From Hymenobacter sp. BRD67 (GTDB lineage Bacteria; Bacteroidota; Bacteroidia; Cytophagales; Hymenobacteraceae), in the NCBI RefSeq assembly GCF_013256425.1, contig NZ_CP053904.1, positions 1,984,001 through 2,048,000 of the forward strand: a DNA stretch of 64,000 bases. Reading direction: 5' to 3'. The position numbers and the translations under genes were made by a program. The notes under the pieces were generated by a model. The model worked only from the letters and a program-made list of their open reading frames with translations, ran no database searches and had not been told where the DNA came from. Shown piece by piece: positions 53,850 through 63,234 of this stretch (position 1 is the stretch's first letter; each line of letters opens with the position of its first letter).

Positions 53850-55330
53850 CTAATGCAGGTTTACATTGGCCGGCTCCAGGCCCGGCCGGCTGAGCCGCAA
53901 GGAGTCGAGGCCGTACCACCGGGCGGCGTCCTGGTTGTGGCGGGCGCGGGCATCCGGGCTGAGCGTTTCACCGATAATGAGCACATTCTGGGGATGAATG
54001 CCGCGTAACGGCTCCACGCTCACCTCGCGGACACCGGCCTGCTTCGCCGCTTCGATAGCTGCCGTGCGCGCCGCTTGCTGGCGCTGCCAGGCAGGAGCAT
54101 TTTCGAGTAATTCGCGCCAGGCCGCACGTTCGGTACCACCACCCGCCAGCAGCGCCACGTAGAGCAGCATGGGAAGCCGCAGACGTCGCAGCAGCGGGCC
54201 GGGCCGGCGCGGCCCTTCGGCCGGCAGCGTGGCCCAGCACACCAACAGCCAGCTTGACAACAGGCTAAACCACAGAAAATTAAGCGTACGAGCAGCCGGG
54301 TAGCCCCAGGCCGTGAAGCTCAGAAACAGCATTTGCAGCCCTAGGCCCCCGAGTACAAACAGCACGCCCTGGCTTGCCGATAACCGCAGGCCGGCGGGGC
54401 GCAGGTGCCGGTAGCGATACGCCGGATGGGCCAGCAATACGGGCAGCAAGAGCAGCGCCGTAAGTTGCCGGGGCTCGGTGAGGAAAAGCAATGTTTGCGC
54501 AATGGCCCGGCCGGCAACCTTATAGAGCGGAATAGCCAGGCCAGGGTTTTCGTGCTGTAAGCGGATAGCATTGCCGGGGCCAGCACTACTACCAGCGCGC
54601 CCGCCAGCGCCACGACCGCCAGCCCCAGCCAGCGCCGAAGGGCCGGGTAGCTGGCACGGCGGTAGCTAAGCCAGCAGCACCAGCCCAGAAACCAGACAGC
54701 CAGCAGCAACGCTAGTTCGTTGCTCCCTACCATGCCCAGCAGGGCCAGCGCGGCTATGGTGTAACAGCCGGCCCGCCCGGCGAAATGCGACGCACGCCCT
54801 GCCTGCAGGGCCGCCACCGGAAACAGCATCGCCAGAATAACCGGCACCTGATACACTACGGCACTTGAAAACCAGTAGAATGCCCCGTATGGGCTGGGCA
54901 TTACGTAGAGCTGCGCCAATATTAGCGCCCCCGACCAGCCGGCCGCCGCGCGCCAACTCAGGCGCTGCCGCGCCAACACCCGCAGCGCAAGGGTCTGCAC
55001 CACAAGCGTAGCACTCAGCCAGCCCAAAGACAACCACTTAAACCCAGGCAGCCAGCCATACGCAAGCGGATTAAGCCGCGTGAGCAGCAGGGTGAAATAG
55101 CGGCCCGTGAAATGCGTATACAGGTAGCGCTGGGCGGGCCACTGCCCCACGCGCCGCGCCAGCGCCGCATAGTCGTAGTCGTCCCAATAGGGCTGGCTAT
55201 ACAGGCACAGCGCCACATAGGGCAGTAATAATAAGGCCAGCACCCCACCCAGCAGCCAGCGCCGCCAGGGCCACACGCGGCGCAGCAGCCGGCGCCAACT
55301 AGCGGCCTGGGGAGTCTGAGCAATGGACAT
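53850..55330 (-). CDS. DUF6056-like multi-pass membrane protein (one frameshift at 54547-54550)
   Basis: The repaired protein is about 493 residues with roughly 10-12 hydrophobic helices. After a basic N-terminus (WRRLLRRVWPWRRWLLGG), YSQPYWDDYDYAALAR carries an Asp pair placed like the catalytic site of GT-C enzymes. The frame breaks after SAYSTKTLAWL; adding one A (minus strand GAAAACCC) gives NPGLAIPLYKVAGRAIAQT and continues in LLFLTEPRQLTALLLL to ANVNLH. It may add sugar residues at the periplasmic face. It ends the second sugar operon. Confidence 0.75.
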
Positions 55331-55334
55331 TCTT

Positions 55335-56360
55335 TCAGCGCAGGGCGTATATCCGCTCGATTATTTCCACTACCTTCAGGCCTTCGAGCGCGTTGGTGGT
55401 GGCAAAGCTGCGCTTTTGCACGGTAGCAACCACGTTTTCAATCACCTGCACGTGGTTGGCCGCCGAGCCCTGGTACGGGCCATAGTCGTTGGATGGATTG
55501 GTCGGCGGCAACACTGGCATCGCGTACCCTTGCAAGTGACAATAGTCAACTTTATCCATATACTGTCCGCCGATTTTCAGCGCCCCGCGCTCGGCTACCA
55601 CCGTTAGGGAGCTTTCCAGATTGCGGTCCCACACGGCGGTGCTGTAGCTGAGCGTGCCGCTGCCGCCGCGCACAAGGTCGAAGGTGACCAGGCCGCTATC
55701 CTCAAAGTCGGTAATTCCCTGGTGCGTGAAGTCGCGGAAGCGGGCCGAAATATTGGTAATATCGCCAAACACCCAATAAAGCAAATCTACGAAGTGGCTG
55801 AACTGCGTGAAAAGCGTGCCTCCATCGAGCGCCTGCGTTCCCTTCCAGCCGCCGGCCTGATAGTAGCGGGCATCACGGTTCCAGAAGCAGTTGAGCTGCA
55901 CCAGAAATACCTGACCCAGTCGGCCCTCTCCTACCACCTGCTTGAGCCAGGCGGCGGGCGGCGAGTAGCGGTTCTGCATTACCCCAAACACCAGGCGGCC
56001 GGTTTGCAAAGCCGTGTGCACAATAGTTTCGGCGTCTGTTTTATGGAGCGCAATGGGTTTTTCAACAACGACGTGCAGGCCGTGCCGCAGGCCGGCAATG
56101 GCTTGCGGGGCGTGCAGGCCATTGGGCGTAGCCACGGTGAGCACGTCGGCGGCGGGGCCGCTTTGCAGGTATTCTTCGAGTGAAGTAAAGAAGGGTACGT
56201 CTGGAAACTCGGCCGCCAGGCCGGCGCGCAAGTCCTCGCGCACGTCAATGAGTGCCGCTAGCACTGCTCCGTCATGGCGCGCTACTAAAGCCGCGTGCCG
56301 CCGGCCAATGTGGCCCACGCCGCAGATGACAAAGCGTACGGGAGATAGGTAGTCGCTCAC
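55335..56360 (-). CDS. Gfo/Idh/MocA family sugar oxidoreductase, WlbA-like
   Basis: The 341-residue protein has an N-terminal Rossmann domain (FVICGVGHIGRRHAALVARH), the family motif VVVEKPIALHKTDAETI with the catalytic Lys, and a C-terminal β-sheet domain with GGWKGTQALDGGTLFTQFSHFVD, the last containing the His typical of WlbA. WlbA oxidises UDP-GlcNAcA at C3, feeding an aminotransferase such as the DegT protein encoded next to it. The gene lies 9 bp after the DegT gene and 4 bp before the DUF6056 gene. Confidence 0.82.
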   Translation of the reverse strand: MSDYLSPVRFVICGVGHIGRRHAALVARHDGAVLAALIDVREDLRAGLAAEFPDVPFFTSLEEYLQSGPAADVLTVATPNGLHAPQAIAGLRHGLHVVVEKPIALHKTDAETIVHTALQTGRLVFGVMQNRYSPPAAWLKQVVGEGRLGQVFLVQLNCFWNRDARYYQAGGWKGTQALDGGTLFTQFSHFVDLLYWVFGDITNISARFRDFTHQGITDFEDSGLVTFDLVRGGSGTLSYSTAVWDRNLESSLTVVAERGALKIGGQYMDKVDYCHLQGYAMPVLPPTNPSNDYGPYQGSAANHVQVIENVVATVQKRSFATTNALEGLKVVEIIERIYALR

Positions 56361-56369
56361 AAGGCTGAA

Positions 56370-57511
56370 TCAAACGCCGAAGAATGCACGCAGGCTGGTA
56401 ATAATGTACTCCTGCTGATTTAGCGCCAGCCCCGGATGCATGGGCAGTGATAATACCTGCCCGCCTAATTTCTCCGCCACCGGAAACTGACCCAGCTTAT
56501 AGTACAAATAAGTATAAGCTGGCTGCTGATGCACCGGCAAAGGGTAATAAACCGCACTAGCTATACCCCACTGATGCAGATGCACTTGCAGTGCGTCGCG
56601 GCGCTCGGCGCCAGTCATTTTAATTGTGTACTGGTGAAAAACGTGGCTGCTGCGCGCGTCGCGGGCTGGTAACTGTAAGCCGACAATACCGCCGAGCGCC
56701 GCGTCGTAGCGGGCGGCCACGGCCTGACGGGCGGCCTGGGCGGCGGGCAGGTGCCGCAGCTTCACGCGGAGCAGAGCAGCTTGCAGGGTATCAAGGCGCG
56801 AGTTGAGGCCGATGCGCTGGTGATAGTATTTCCGGCTCTGGCCGTGGTTGGCCAGCTGTTTGAGTAGGGCAGCGCGCCCTGCATCGCGGGTAAAAAGCGC
56901 ACCGCCATCGCCCAGGCAGCCCAGGTTTTTACTTGGGAAGAAGGATGTCGTGCCTACCTCACCTACCGTGCCGGCGTAGCGGGTTTCGCCGCTGGCGAAG
57001 GTAAACGTGGCTCCTAGCGCCTGGGCATTGTCTTCGATAAGGGCCACGCCCGACTCCTGGCAGATAGCGTTTAATTCTTCTAAATCAGCACATTGCCCGA
57101 ATAAATGCACCGCTACCACGGCCCCGGTTTGCGGCGTGAGCGCCGCCCGCACCGCCGCAGGGTCTATGTTGAACGTATCGGGCAACACATCAACCAATAC
57201 CGGCCGTAGCCCCAGCAGGGCGGCAGCCTCCAGCGTAGCCACGTAGGTGAAAGCCGGTACGATAACTTCGGTGCCGGGCGGCAGTTCCAGCGCCATGAGG
57301 GCCAGGGTCAGGGCATCGGTGCCGTTGGCGCAGGGCACCACGTGGGCATTGCCCAGGTAGGCGCCCAGCTCGGCGGCAAACTGCCCCACGGCCGGCCCCT
57401 GAATAAAAGCGGCTTCGCGCAGCACTGCCTGCCAGGCCGCATCCAGCTCAGGTTGGTAAGGGCATGCTCGGCGGCCAAATCGAGCAAATTAATGGGTAGT
57501 AACTCAGGCAA
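56370..57511 (-). CDS. DegT/DnrJ/EryC1/StrS sugar aminotransferase (one frameshift at 57451-57452)
   Basis: The repaired protein is about 380 residues. It has CANGTDALTLALMALEL, VIVPAFTYVATLEAA, IEDNAQALGA and the PLP Lys in TSFFPSKNLGCLGDGG, with LNSRLDTLQAALL further on. It resembles WbpE/WlbC-type enzymes that aminate a 3-keto sugar, matching the Gfo enzyme downstream. One C restored in AACCTGAG gives TNPELDAAWQAVLREA. The start is TTG 57511, chosen because a TATCTTTG promoter at 57542-57549 overlaps more upstream options. No ATG is available near the N-terminus. Confidence 0.82.
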
Positions 57512-57541
57512 GCTAGCTGTTTTTAAGGATTCGCCGAAGAC

Positions 57542-57549
57542 CAAAGATA
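57542..57549 (-). promoter_or_regulatory. Promoter of the second sugar operon (TATCTTTG)
   Basis: The minus strand carries TATCTTTG, with transcription expected near 57536. It lies between the GT2 stop and the DegT start, so DegT, Gfo and DUF6056 can be transcribed apart from ftsE and the GT2 gene. Confidence 0.5.
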
Positions 57550-57563
57550 CTGGCACTGGCCAG

Positions 57564-58469
57564 CTAATCTAGCTCTTGCAGCAGCCAGCGCAGCTTCAGG
57601 GCGTCGAGGGCGCGCAAATCGGGCCGGGGGGACAGTAAATTGCGCCGCAAAGCCGGCTCCAGCTTAGCCAGGACGGCCAGCGCGGCACGCGCCAGCCCCA
57701 GCTGGCGCAGCCGGCGGGCGGCGCCGGCCAGGCGGGTGTCGGCGCCCAGCGCATCGATGCGGAGCACCTGCGCCAGATTATGCACGGCCTGCCGGCTTTT
57801 TTCCAGAAAAACAGTGGCCGGCTCCAGGCCATCGTGCAGCACGGGGTTATCTAGGTGCTGCACTACAACGCCGGCCTGGGCCAGCGCCAGACCAAAGCGG
57901 GTGTCTTCGTGGCCATAGCCGCTCAGCCGCTCATCAAGCGGAAACCGGTGTAGCAATTGCCGCTTTATCAAAGCATTATTGATAGTCAGCTGCCCGCCGG
58001 GGTCACGCTGCCGGACGGCCGCCGGGCGCATCTCGCGGGCGCGGCCGTAGAGCCAGCGCAGTTGCAGCGCCGGGTCGGCGGGCGGCGTGGCTTCGTAAGT
58101 GGTGCCGCCAATAAAAAGGCCGGCCCCGCGCTGGTCCTGCACAGCCTGGGCATAACGCGCTAGAAAGGGCGCCCCGGCGGGCAGCAGGCTGTCGTTGTCG
58201 AGCAGCAGCAGCCACTGCTGGCGGGCGCGGGCGGCCAGGCGATTGCGAATGGCAGCTCGGCCTACATTGGCAGGCAGCTCTTCGTAGCGCACGCTCGGCA
58301 GCTGCGCCAGCAGTCGGTTTTGGAGCTGAAACCCGGCGTCCGAGTTATCATCAAGCAGCACGATTTCAAAGCCTCCGAGCCAGCCCGGAGCTTGCCTCAG
58401 CAAACTCTCGACCAGCACCTTAACGCTGCGGTTGTAAACGGGAATCAGAATAGATAAGCCGGCCAGCAT
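57564..58469 (-). CDS. Family 2 glycosyltransferase
   Basis: From ATG 58469 the protein is 301 residues. It has the GT-A fold start LSILIPVYNRSVKVLVESLL, EIVLLDDNSDAG, the metal-binding LLLDNDSLLPAG (DxD-like), and NNALIKRQLLHRFPLDERLSGYGHEDTRF with the acceptor-site acidic residues. It likely extends a surface glycan. It begins 18 bp after the ftsE stop, an unusual partner for a divisome gene but a tight operon link. Confidence 0.82.
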   Translation of the reverse strand: MLAGLSILIPVYNRSVKVLVESLLRQAPGWLGGFEIVLLDDNSDAGFQLQNRLLAQLPSVRYEELPANVGRAAIRNRLAARARQQWLLLLDNDSLLPAGAPFLARYAQAVQDQRGAGLFIGGTTYEATPPADPALQLRWLYGRAREMRPAAVRQRDPGGQLTINNALIKRQLLHRFPLDERLSGYGHEDTRFGLALAQAGVVVQHLDNPVLHDGLEPATVFLEKSRQAVHNLAQVLRIDALGADTRLAGAARRLRQLGLARAALAVLAKLEPALRRNLLSPRPDLRALDALKLRWLLQELD

Positions 58470-58486
58470 TGGTAGCGACGAGTATG

Positions 58487-59163
58487 CTAGCGCCGACCCG
58501 AATCCAGCAGCGCCCCGTCTTTGCACGTCAGCACCCGGTGCGGGTATTTTTCGAGTAGCTGAAAGTTGTGCGTAGCCATAAGTATGGCAGTGCCAGCGTG
58601 ATTAATTTCAGCAAAGAGCTCCATAATGCCGTCGGATACTTCGGGTCGAGGTTGCCCGTGGGTTCGTCGGCAAGCAATAAAATGGGCTCGTTGAGCAGCG
58701 CCCGTGCTATTACTACGCGCTGCTGCTCGCCACCCGAGAGGCGGTGCGGCATGCGGGCACCCACGCCGCTCAGCCCCACTTGCGTGAGTACCTCCTGCAC
58801 GCGCTGCTGCTTGCGAGCCTTGCCTTTCCAACCGGTTGCATTTAGCACAAACAACAGATTTTCACTCACCGTGCGGTCGCTCAGCAGCTGAAAATCCTGA
58901 AACACGATACCGAGCCGGCGGCGTAGGTAAGGCACTTTGCCCGCTGGCAGGCTCGCCAGGTCGAAGCCCGCCACAGTGCCGCTACCCACTAGCAGCGGCA
59001 GGTCAGCATATAGCGTTTTCAAGATGGATGATTTACCCGACCCGGTACGCCCCACCAGGTAAGCAAACTCGCTTTTGCCCAGCTCAAACGATATATTTTC
59101 CAGCACCGCTCGCTCTTCCTGCGTAATGGTGGCTCCGTGCAGCTCAATTATCGGCTCGGTCAA
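58487..59163 (-). CDS. ftsE: Cell division ATP-binding protein FtsE (one frameshift at 58643-58645)
   Basis: The repaired protein is 225 residues, an ABC ATPase with Walker A GRTGSGKSS, Q-loop FQDFQLL, signature LSGGEQQRV, Walker B ILLLADEPTGNLDP and switch His in MATHNF. The phrase FQDFQLLSDRTVSENLLFVL is FtsE-specific. With FtsX it forms a complex that controls septal peptidoglycan hydrolases. The frame breaks at NLDPKYPTALW; one C added (minus strand GACCCGAAG) restores NLDPEVSDGIMELFAEI. ftsX is not adjacent, as is common in Bacteroidota. Confidence 0.9.
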
Positions 59164-59204
59164 GTTCAGGGACGAATTAGTAAAGGTTGAGGTAGTTGAT
59201 AGAG

Positions 59205-59666
59205 CTATTTAAACCGACTATTGTACGCTTCTATTGCTTTCCCATAATGGTCGTTTTTTCCCGCGATAATAGCACCACCGACAAGTGAGCCAAGATAAAC
59301 TGAAAAGGGTATCGGGGCTTTACTAAAAGCGGAACCTGGAGCATCATCATGACTTTTCGCTTGTATTACCCCAACAATTAATCCAGTAACAGCAACTGGC
59401 ACCATTAATATGAATGCTAACCGCTGCTGTGACTTATATTTTTGAACCTCAACAGCAGATTTTGGATACGATTTTAACAGTCGTTTAATAGTAGCGTTGG
59501 TAACGGGCTCATTGTTAATCGTATAAAATGCACTTGAATTTCTTCCATAACCGGCTACGTTGAGTTTGATGGCACTGTCTTGCCGGCTGGCAGTGCCTGG
59601 TATTTGCGCCTGCGCCAAGCAGGCACAAAAGAGAAACGTCAACAGTAAGAAAGGGAGCTTTTTCAT
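59205..59666 (-). CDS. Small exported protein with one membrane helix, function unknown
   Basis: The 153-residue protein has a signal peptide (MKKLPFLLLTFLFCACLAQAQ), a Ser/Asn-rich mature start (NVAGYGRNSSAFYTINNEPV), and a hydrophobic segment at about 84-102 (LAFILMVPVAVTGLIVGVIQ), then a second weaker one (YLGSLVGGAIIAG). It is not recognised. Its codon use is more AT-rich than the genes on either side. About 180 bp without features separates it from the next gene. Confidence 0.6.
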   Translation of the reverse strand: MKKLPFLLLTFLFCACLAQAQIPGTASRQDSAIKLNVAGYGRNSSAFYTINNEPVTNATIKRLLKSYPKSAVEVQKYKSQQRLAFILMVPVAVTGLIVGVIQAKSHDDAPGSAFSKAPIPFSVYLGSLVGGAIIAGKNDHYGKAIEAYNSRFK

Positions 59667-59846
59667 ACTTTTTACAGGTATCTAGTTAACGTATTAGCCT
59701 GACGCTCTCCCCAGAATAAGCGCTTACTACGGAATGAGGTCAAGCACAATCAAAGAAATAACTAAATACATGAGCAGCATGTGAGCTGTTGAATTTTTCT
59801 ATTTTTCCCTCCTATTTAAGTTAAGATGATGGGTTGATAGCTCTTA

Positions 59847-60050
59847 TTACAATTCCAGCTTGCGCAGCTTACCAAACTCCAGGTCGGCAATAACCGCCGC
59901 CAGCGGCACTTCCTGCCCTTCCAGCCCGTAGCGGTGCAGGTCTTTGAGCGGCCGGTCGGCCCGGAAATAGGCAATCAGCACAAACTGCTCGTCGCGCAGC
60001 TGGATGTAGTCCGGGATTTTTGCCTTGCCTTTTACTTTGATGATGTACAC
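59847..60050 (-). CDS. Conserved small protein of unknown function
   Basis: The 67-residue protein begins MYIIKVKGKAKIPDYIQLRD and continues FVLIAYFRADRPLKDLHRYG. The composition suggests a compact α/β fold with no membrane segment. It is probably a Bacteroidota-specific protein; I know no function. It is on the same strand as the transaldolase, separated by a 111-bp palindromic element. Confidence 0.6.
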   Translation of the reverse strand: MYIIKVKGKAKIPDYIQLRDEQFVLIAYFRADRPLKDLHRYGLEGQEVPLAAVIADLEFGKLRKLEL

Positions 60051-60056
60051 TGAAAG

Positions 60057-60167
60057 AATGTGGTAAATGTGGAAGATGTGAAAATGTGTTAATGCAAGCT
60101 GAAAATGCTGACTATACCTGGCATAGCCATTTTTCTACATTCTCACATCTTCCACATTTGCCACATT
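60057..60167. repeat. MITE-like inverted repeat with 31-bp arms
   Basis: AATGTGGTAAATGTGGAAGA begins the left arm (60057-60087), and the right arm (60137-60167) is its inverted copy with 2 mismatches. The arms consist of repeated ATGTGG-like words. The element exactly fills the gap between the transaldolase stop (60172) and the small protein's start (60050). Confidence 0.7.
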
Positions 60168-60171
60168 AAAA

Positions 60172-60828
60172 CTACGAGTTTACTTTCTTGTGGTCGGCCA
60201 GGAAAGTGGCCAGGCCTTTATCAGTCAGCGGGTGGCTGAGCAGGCCGGTGATAACGTTGAGCGGGCAGGTGACCACATCGGCGCCTAGCTCGGCGCACTG
60301 GATAAGGTGCGGTACGTGGCGCACGCTGGCAGCCAGCACTTCGGTGGCGTAGCCGTAGTTGGCAAAAATCTCAATAATCTGGGCAACCAGGCCCAGGCCG
60401 TCGGCACCAATGTCATCGAGGCGGCCTACGAAGGGCGACACGTAGGTAGCCCCGGCCTTGGCAGCCAGCAGCGCCTGCCCGGCCGAGAAGATGAGCGTGC
60501 AGTTGGTGCGAATACCTTTGTCACTGAAGTACTTGATGGCTTTTACACCTTCCTTAATCATGGGCACTTTTACCACGATGTTGGGGTGCAGCTCGGCCAG
60601 TGCCTCGCCCTCCCGGATAATGCCCTCGTAGTCGGTAGCAATCACTTCGGCCGACACGTCACCGTCCACCATATCGCAGATGGCGCGGTAGTGCGCCATC
60701 ACCGCGTCGGTGCCCCTAATGCCCTCCTTAGCCATGAGCGAGGGGTTGGTGGTTACGCCGTCAAGCACGCCGAGGTCAACGGCTTCCTGAATTTCGGCCA
60801 GGTTGGCCGTATCAATAAAGAACTTCAT
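60172..60828 (-). CDS. Transaldolase, fructose-6-phosphate aldolase (TalC/FSA) type
   Basis: The 218-residue protein matches the short TalC/FSA group: [33 protein letters not shown], the Schiff-base Lys87 in [32 protein letters not shown] and SPFVGRLDD. It either transfers dihydroxyacetone units in the pentose phosphate pathway or cleaves fructose 6-phosphate; sequence alone does not decide. The gene is downstream of the SRP RNA, separated by a hairpin. Confidence 0.9.
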   Translation of the reverse strand: MKFFIDTANLAEIQEAVDLGVLDGVTTNPSLMAKEGIRGTDAVMAHYRAICDMVDGDVSAEVIATDYEGIIREGEALAELHPNIVVKVPMIKEGVKAIKYFSDKGIRTNCTLIFSAGQALLAAKAGATYVSPFVGRLDDIGADGLGLVAQIIEIFANYGYATEVLAASVRHVPHLIQCAELGADVVTCPLNVITGLLSHPLTDKGLATFLADHKKVNS

Positions 60829-60850
60829 TTGGCAAATGTCTGGTAAAACT

Positions 60851-60886
60851 GCTTGTCATTGCTTACCGGCACTTGCAATGACAAGC
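60851..60886. repeat. 12-bp hairpin between SRP RNA and transaldolase
   Basis: GCTTGTCATTGC and GCAATGACAAGC form a perfect stem with a 12-nt loop, 22 bp upstream of the transaldolase ATG. It could be part of the transaldolase leader or a remnant repeat. Confidence 0.4.
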
Positions 60887-61000
60887 GGTTTAGTAAGATA
60901 GGTAGCTTATAAAAAAAGCCGGCCCAAAGCTACGCGCTGGCTACCTAAACACGGCAGACGAAACGCGGCTCGGGGCCGGCTGGAAACCAGAGGAAAAGAC

Positions 61001-61098
61001 AAAAAAAAAGCGAGCCAAAATCGCACCGCTCAACCACCTACCCTTGCTGCCTTCCGGCCCTGGGGGAGTTCAGCAGGAGCTGGTCGTTCTGACTCGCC
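61001..61098 (-). ncRNA. ffs: Signal recognition particle RNA, small bacterial type
   Basis: The minus strand carries the conserved SRP domain IV hairpin: CCCAGGGCCGGAAGGCAGCA and AGGGTAGGT, preceded by AGCTCCTGCTGAACTC. The 5' GGCGAGTC pairs with the 3' GGCTCGC, closing an RNA of about 90 nt, and a run of nine Ts follows (61001-61009) as terminator. A TACCTTTG promoter lies 5 bp upstream of the predicted 5' end. It is the partner of Ffh encoded at 32766-34133. Confidence 0.92.
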
Positions 61099-61102
61099 GC
61101 TG

Positions 61103-61110
61103 CAAAGGTA
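61103..61110 (-). promoter_or_regulatory. SRP RNA promoter (TACCTTTG)
   Basis: The minus strand has TACCTTTG ending 5 nt before the predicted RNA 5' end at about 61098, the expected spacing for a Bacteroidota -7 element. Confidence 0.65.
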
Positions 61111-61120
61111 CAACCCCAGA

Positions 61121-61361
61121 CCACTGATTAGCACGGATTGTAGCGAATTTTACGGATTTTGCAGCTAGTATCCGGCTGTAGCTGCCTGATTGTTTGGCAG
61201 AAAAATTATCGTATGCCTGCGCGCAGCCGGCTATCATTACCGGCGAGGATGCTTAGAAAGCACCCTCGCCGGAGTATTTTTGCACCACAAACCAGCACGA
61301 CGGCCCAGCGGAAACATCCACAAAATCCGTGAAATCCGCTAAAACCCGTGCTAAACAGTGG
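61121..61361. repeat. 241-bp element with 41-bp terminal inverted repeats, upstream of guaA
   Basis: The left end CCACTGATTAGCACGGATTG (running to 61161) and the right end (61321-61361) are inverted copies with about 6 mismatches in 41. The interior has a CGGCGAGG...CCTCGCCG hairpin at about 61237-61271. No coding potential is seen. It lies between the SRP RNA promoter and the guaA start codon and carries a promoter-like TATTTTTG, so it may supply the guaA promoter. Confidence 0.7.
61275..61282 (+). promoter_or_regulatory. Possible guaA promoter (TATTTTTG) inside the repeat element
   Basis: TATTTTTG fits TAnnTTTG and gives a leader of about 75 nt before ATG 61365. It is the only such motif found on this strand between the SRP RNA and guaA. 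Confidence 0.4.
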
Positions 61362-61364
61362 TCT

Positions 61365-62912
61365 ATGCAGCAAATTCTGATTCTGGACTTCGGTTCGCAA
61401 TACACCCAGCTCATTGCCCGGCGCATTCGCGAGCTGCACGTCTTCTGCGAAATTCATCCCTATACCCACGCCTCTCAGCTGGCCGAGCGCATTAGCGCCG
61501 GCGACCTGCGGGGCGTCATTCTTTCGGGCTCGCCGTGCTCGGTGCGCGATGCCGACTCGCCCAACCCCGACCTGAGCGGGATTCTGGGCCGGGTGCCGGT
61601 GCTGGGTATCTGCTACGGCGCGCAGCTGCTGGCCCAGCAGGGTGGCGGCGAAGTGCTGCCCGCGACCATCCGCGAATACGGCCGGGCGCGGCTTACCAGC
61701 CTCGATGAGTCCTCGCCCTTGCTGCGCGGCCTGCACCTGGATACGCAGGTGTGGATGTCGCACGGCGATACTATCAAGACGTTGCCGGCCGGGTACCATA
61801 TCATCGCCGGCACCCCCGAGGTACCGGTAGCCGCCTACCAGCTACCCGGCCAGGAAACCTACGGCATCCAGTTTCACCCCGAGGTAACGCACTCGACCGA
61901 GGGCCGGCAGCTGCTGGAAAACTTTGTGGTTGGCATTTGCGGCTGCGACCAGAGCTGGACACCCGAGCACTTCGTGGATTCGATGGTGGAAGCGCTGCAA
62001 ACTACCATCGGCCCCCACGACCAGGTGATTCTGGGCCTCTCGGGCGGCGTCGATAGCAGCGTGGCGGCGCTATTGCTACACCGGGCCATCGGCCCGCGCC
62101 TGCACGGCATTTTCGTGGATAACGGCCTGTTGCGGCAGGATGAGTTTGCCTCGGTATTGAAAGCTTACGAGGGCCTGGGCCTGAACGTGACCGGCGTGCG
62201 CGCCGCGCCCGAGTTTTACCAGGCGCTCGAAGGGCTGAGCGACCCCGAGCAGAAGCGCAAGGCTATTGGCCGCACGTTTATCGAGGTGTTCGACCGCGAG
62301 GCGCAGAAGGTGGAAGGCGCGCGCTGGCTGGCCCAGGGCACCATTTACCCCGACGTGATTGAGTCGGTTTCGGTGCACGGCGGCCCGGCCGTGACCATCA
62401 AGAGCCACCACAACGTAGGCGGCCTGCCCGAGAAGATGAACCTCAAAATCGTGGAGCCGCTGCGCATGCTCTTCAAGGATGAGGTGCGCGAGGTGGGTGC
62501 TGCGCTGGGCCTGCCCGGCGAGATTCTCAACCGCCACCCCTTCCCCGGCCCCGGCCTGGGTATCCGCATCCTGGGCGACATCACGCCCGAGAAAGTAGAC
62601 CTGCTGCAACGCGCCGATGGGGTATTCATCAACCTGCTGAAAGAGCGCGGCCTCTACGAGCAGGTGTGGCAGGCCGGCGCCATGCTACTGCCCGTGCAAA
62701 GCGTGGGCGTGATGGGCGACGAGCGCACCTATGAGCGCGTGGTGGCCCTGCGCGCCGTAACCAGCGTGGACGGCATGACCGCCGACTGGGCGCACCTCCC
62801 CTACGATTTCCTGGCCGACGTGAGCAACCGCATCATCAACCAGGTGCGGGGAATTAACCGCGTGGTGTATGATATCAGCAGCAAGCCGCCGGCGACGATT
62901 GAATGGGAATAG
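61365..62912 (+). CDS. guaA: GMP synthase (glutamine-hydrolysing)
   Basis: From ATG 61365 the protein is 515 residues. It has the amidotransferase domain ([20 protein letters not shown]; nucleophile Cys in [10 protein letters not shown]; His-Glu in QFHPEVTHS), the ATP pyrophosphatase domain with P-loop [14 protein letters not shown], and the dimerisation domain ending PPATIEWE. It converts XMP to GMP in purine synthesis. Earlier in-frame ATG 61329 lies in the repeat arm and is unlikely. Confidence 0.95.
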   Translation: MQQILILDFGSQYTQLIARRIRELHVFCEIHPYTHASQLAERISAGDLRGVILSGSPCSVRDADSPNPDLSGILGRVPVLGICYGAQLLAQQGGGEVLPATIREYGRARLTSLDESSPLLRGLHLDTQVWMSHGDTIKTLPAGYHIIAGTPEVPVAAYQLPGQETYGIQFHPEVTHSTEGRQLLENFVVGICGCDQSWTPEHFVDSMVEALQTTIGPHDQVILGLSGGVDSSVAALLLHRAIGPRLHGIFVDNGLLRQDEFASVLKAYEGLGLNVTGVRAAPEFYQALEGLSDPEQKRKAIGRTFIEVFDREAQKVEGARWLAQGTIYPDVIESVSVHGGPAVTIKSHHNVGGLPEKMNLKIVEPLRMLFKDEVREVGAALGLPGEILNRHPFPGPGLGIRILGDITPEKVDLLQRADGVFINLLKERGLYEQVWQAGAMLLPVQSVGVMGDERTYERVVALRAVTSVDGMTADWAHLPYDFLADVSNRIINQVRGINRVVYDISSKPPATIEWE

Positions 62913-62993
62913 AAACTGTGATTTCATACTGAGGGGCTGAATAAACGAAAGTCGCGTTGGGTTACCAGGGCGACTTTCGTTTATGAACAGGTT

Positions 62994-63224
62994 ATGGACT
63001 GGCTACGCCTCTTGTTCTCCTCATGTGAATTTTATGCCTTTGGGATTCCCTATCTGGTTTATGGTGCGTGGGCTTATCGCGCACTCGGACAGAAGCAATA
63101 CAGTAGTATATGGTCGATTTTTTGGGCAGGCATTTCATTTTTATTTATTTTATTATTAGGATTTTTTGTAATAGCAATGGCAGCAACAATTTTCATCATG
63201 TTTAATCACGCGGAAAAATTATAG
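62994..63224 (+). CDS. Small two-helix membrane protein, function unknown
   Basis: The 76-residue protein has two hydrophobic segments: about 9-28 (SCEFYAFGIPYLVYGAWAYR) and 41-69 (SIFWAGISFLFILLLGFFVI and beyond). It is AT-rich relative to guaA. The gene begins 81 bp after guaA and ends 10 bp before the amidotransferase gene, so it may be cotranscribed with the latter. It is unrecognised. Confidence 0.5.
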   Translation: MDWLRLLFSSCEFYAFGIPYLVYGAWAYRALGQKQYSSIWSIFWAGISFLFILLLGFFVIAMAATIFIMFNHAEKL

Positions 63225-63234
63225 CTATTAAATT

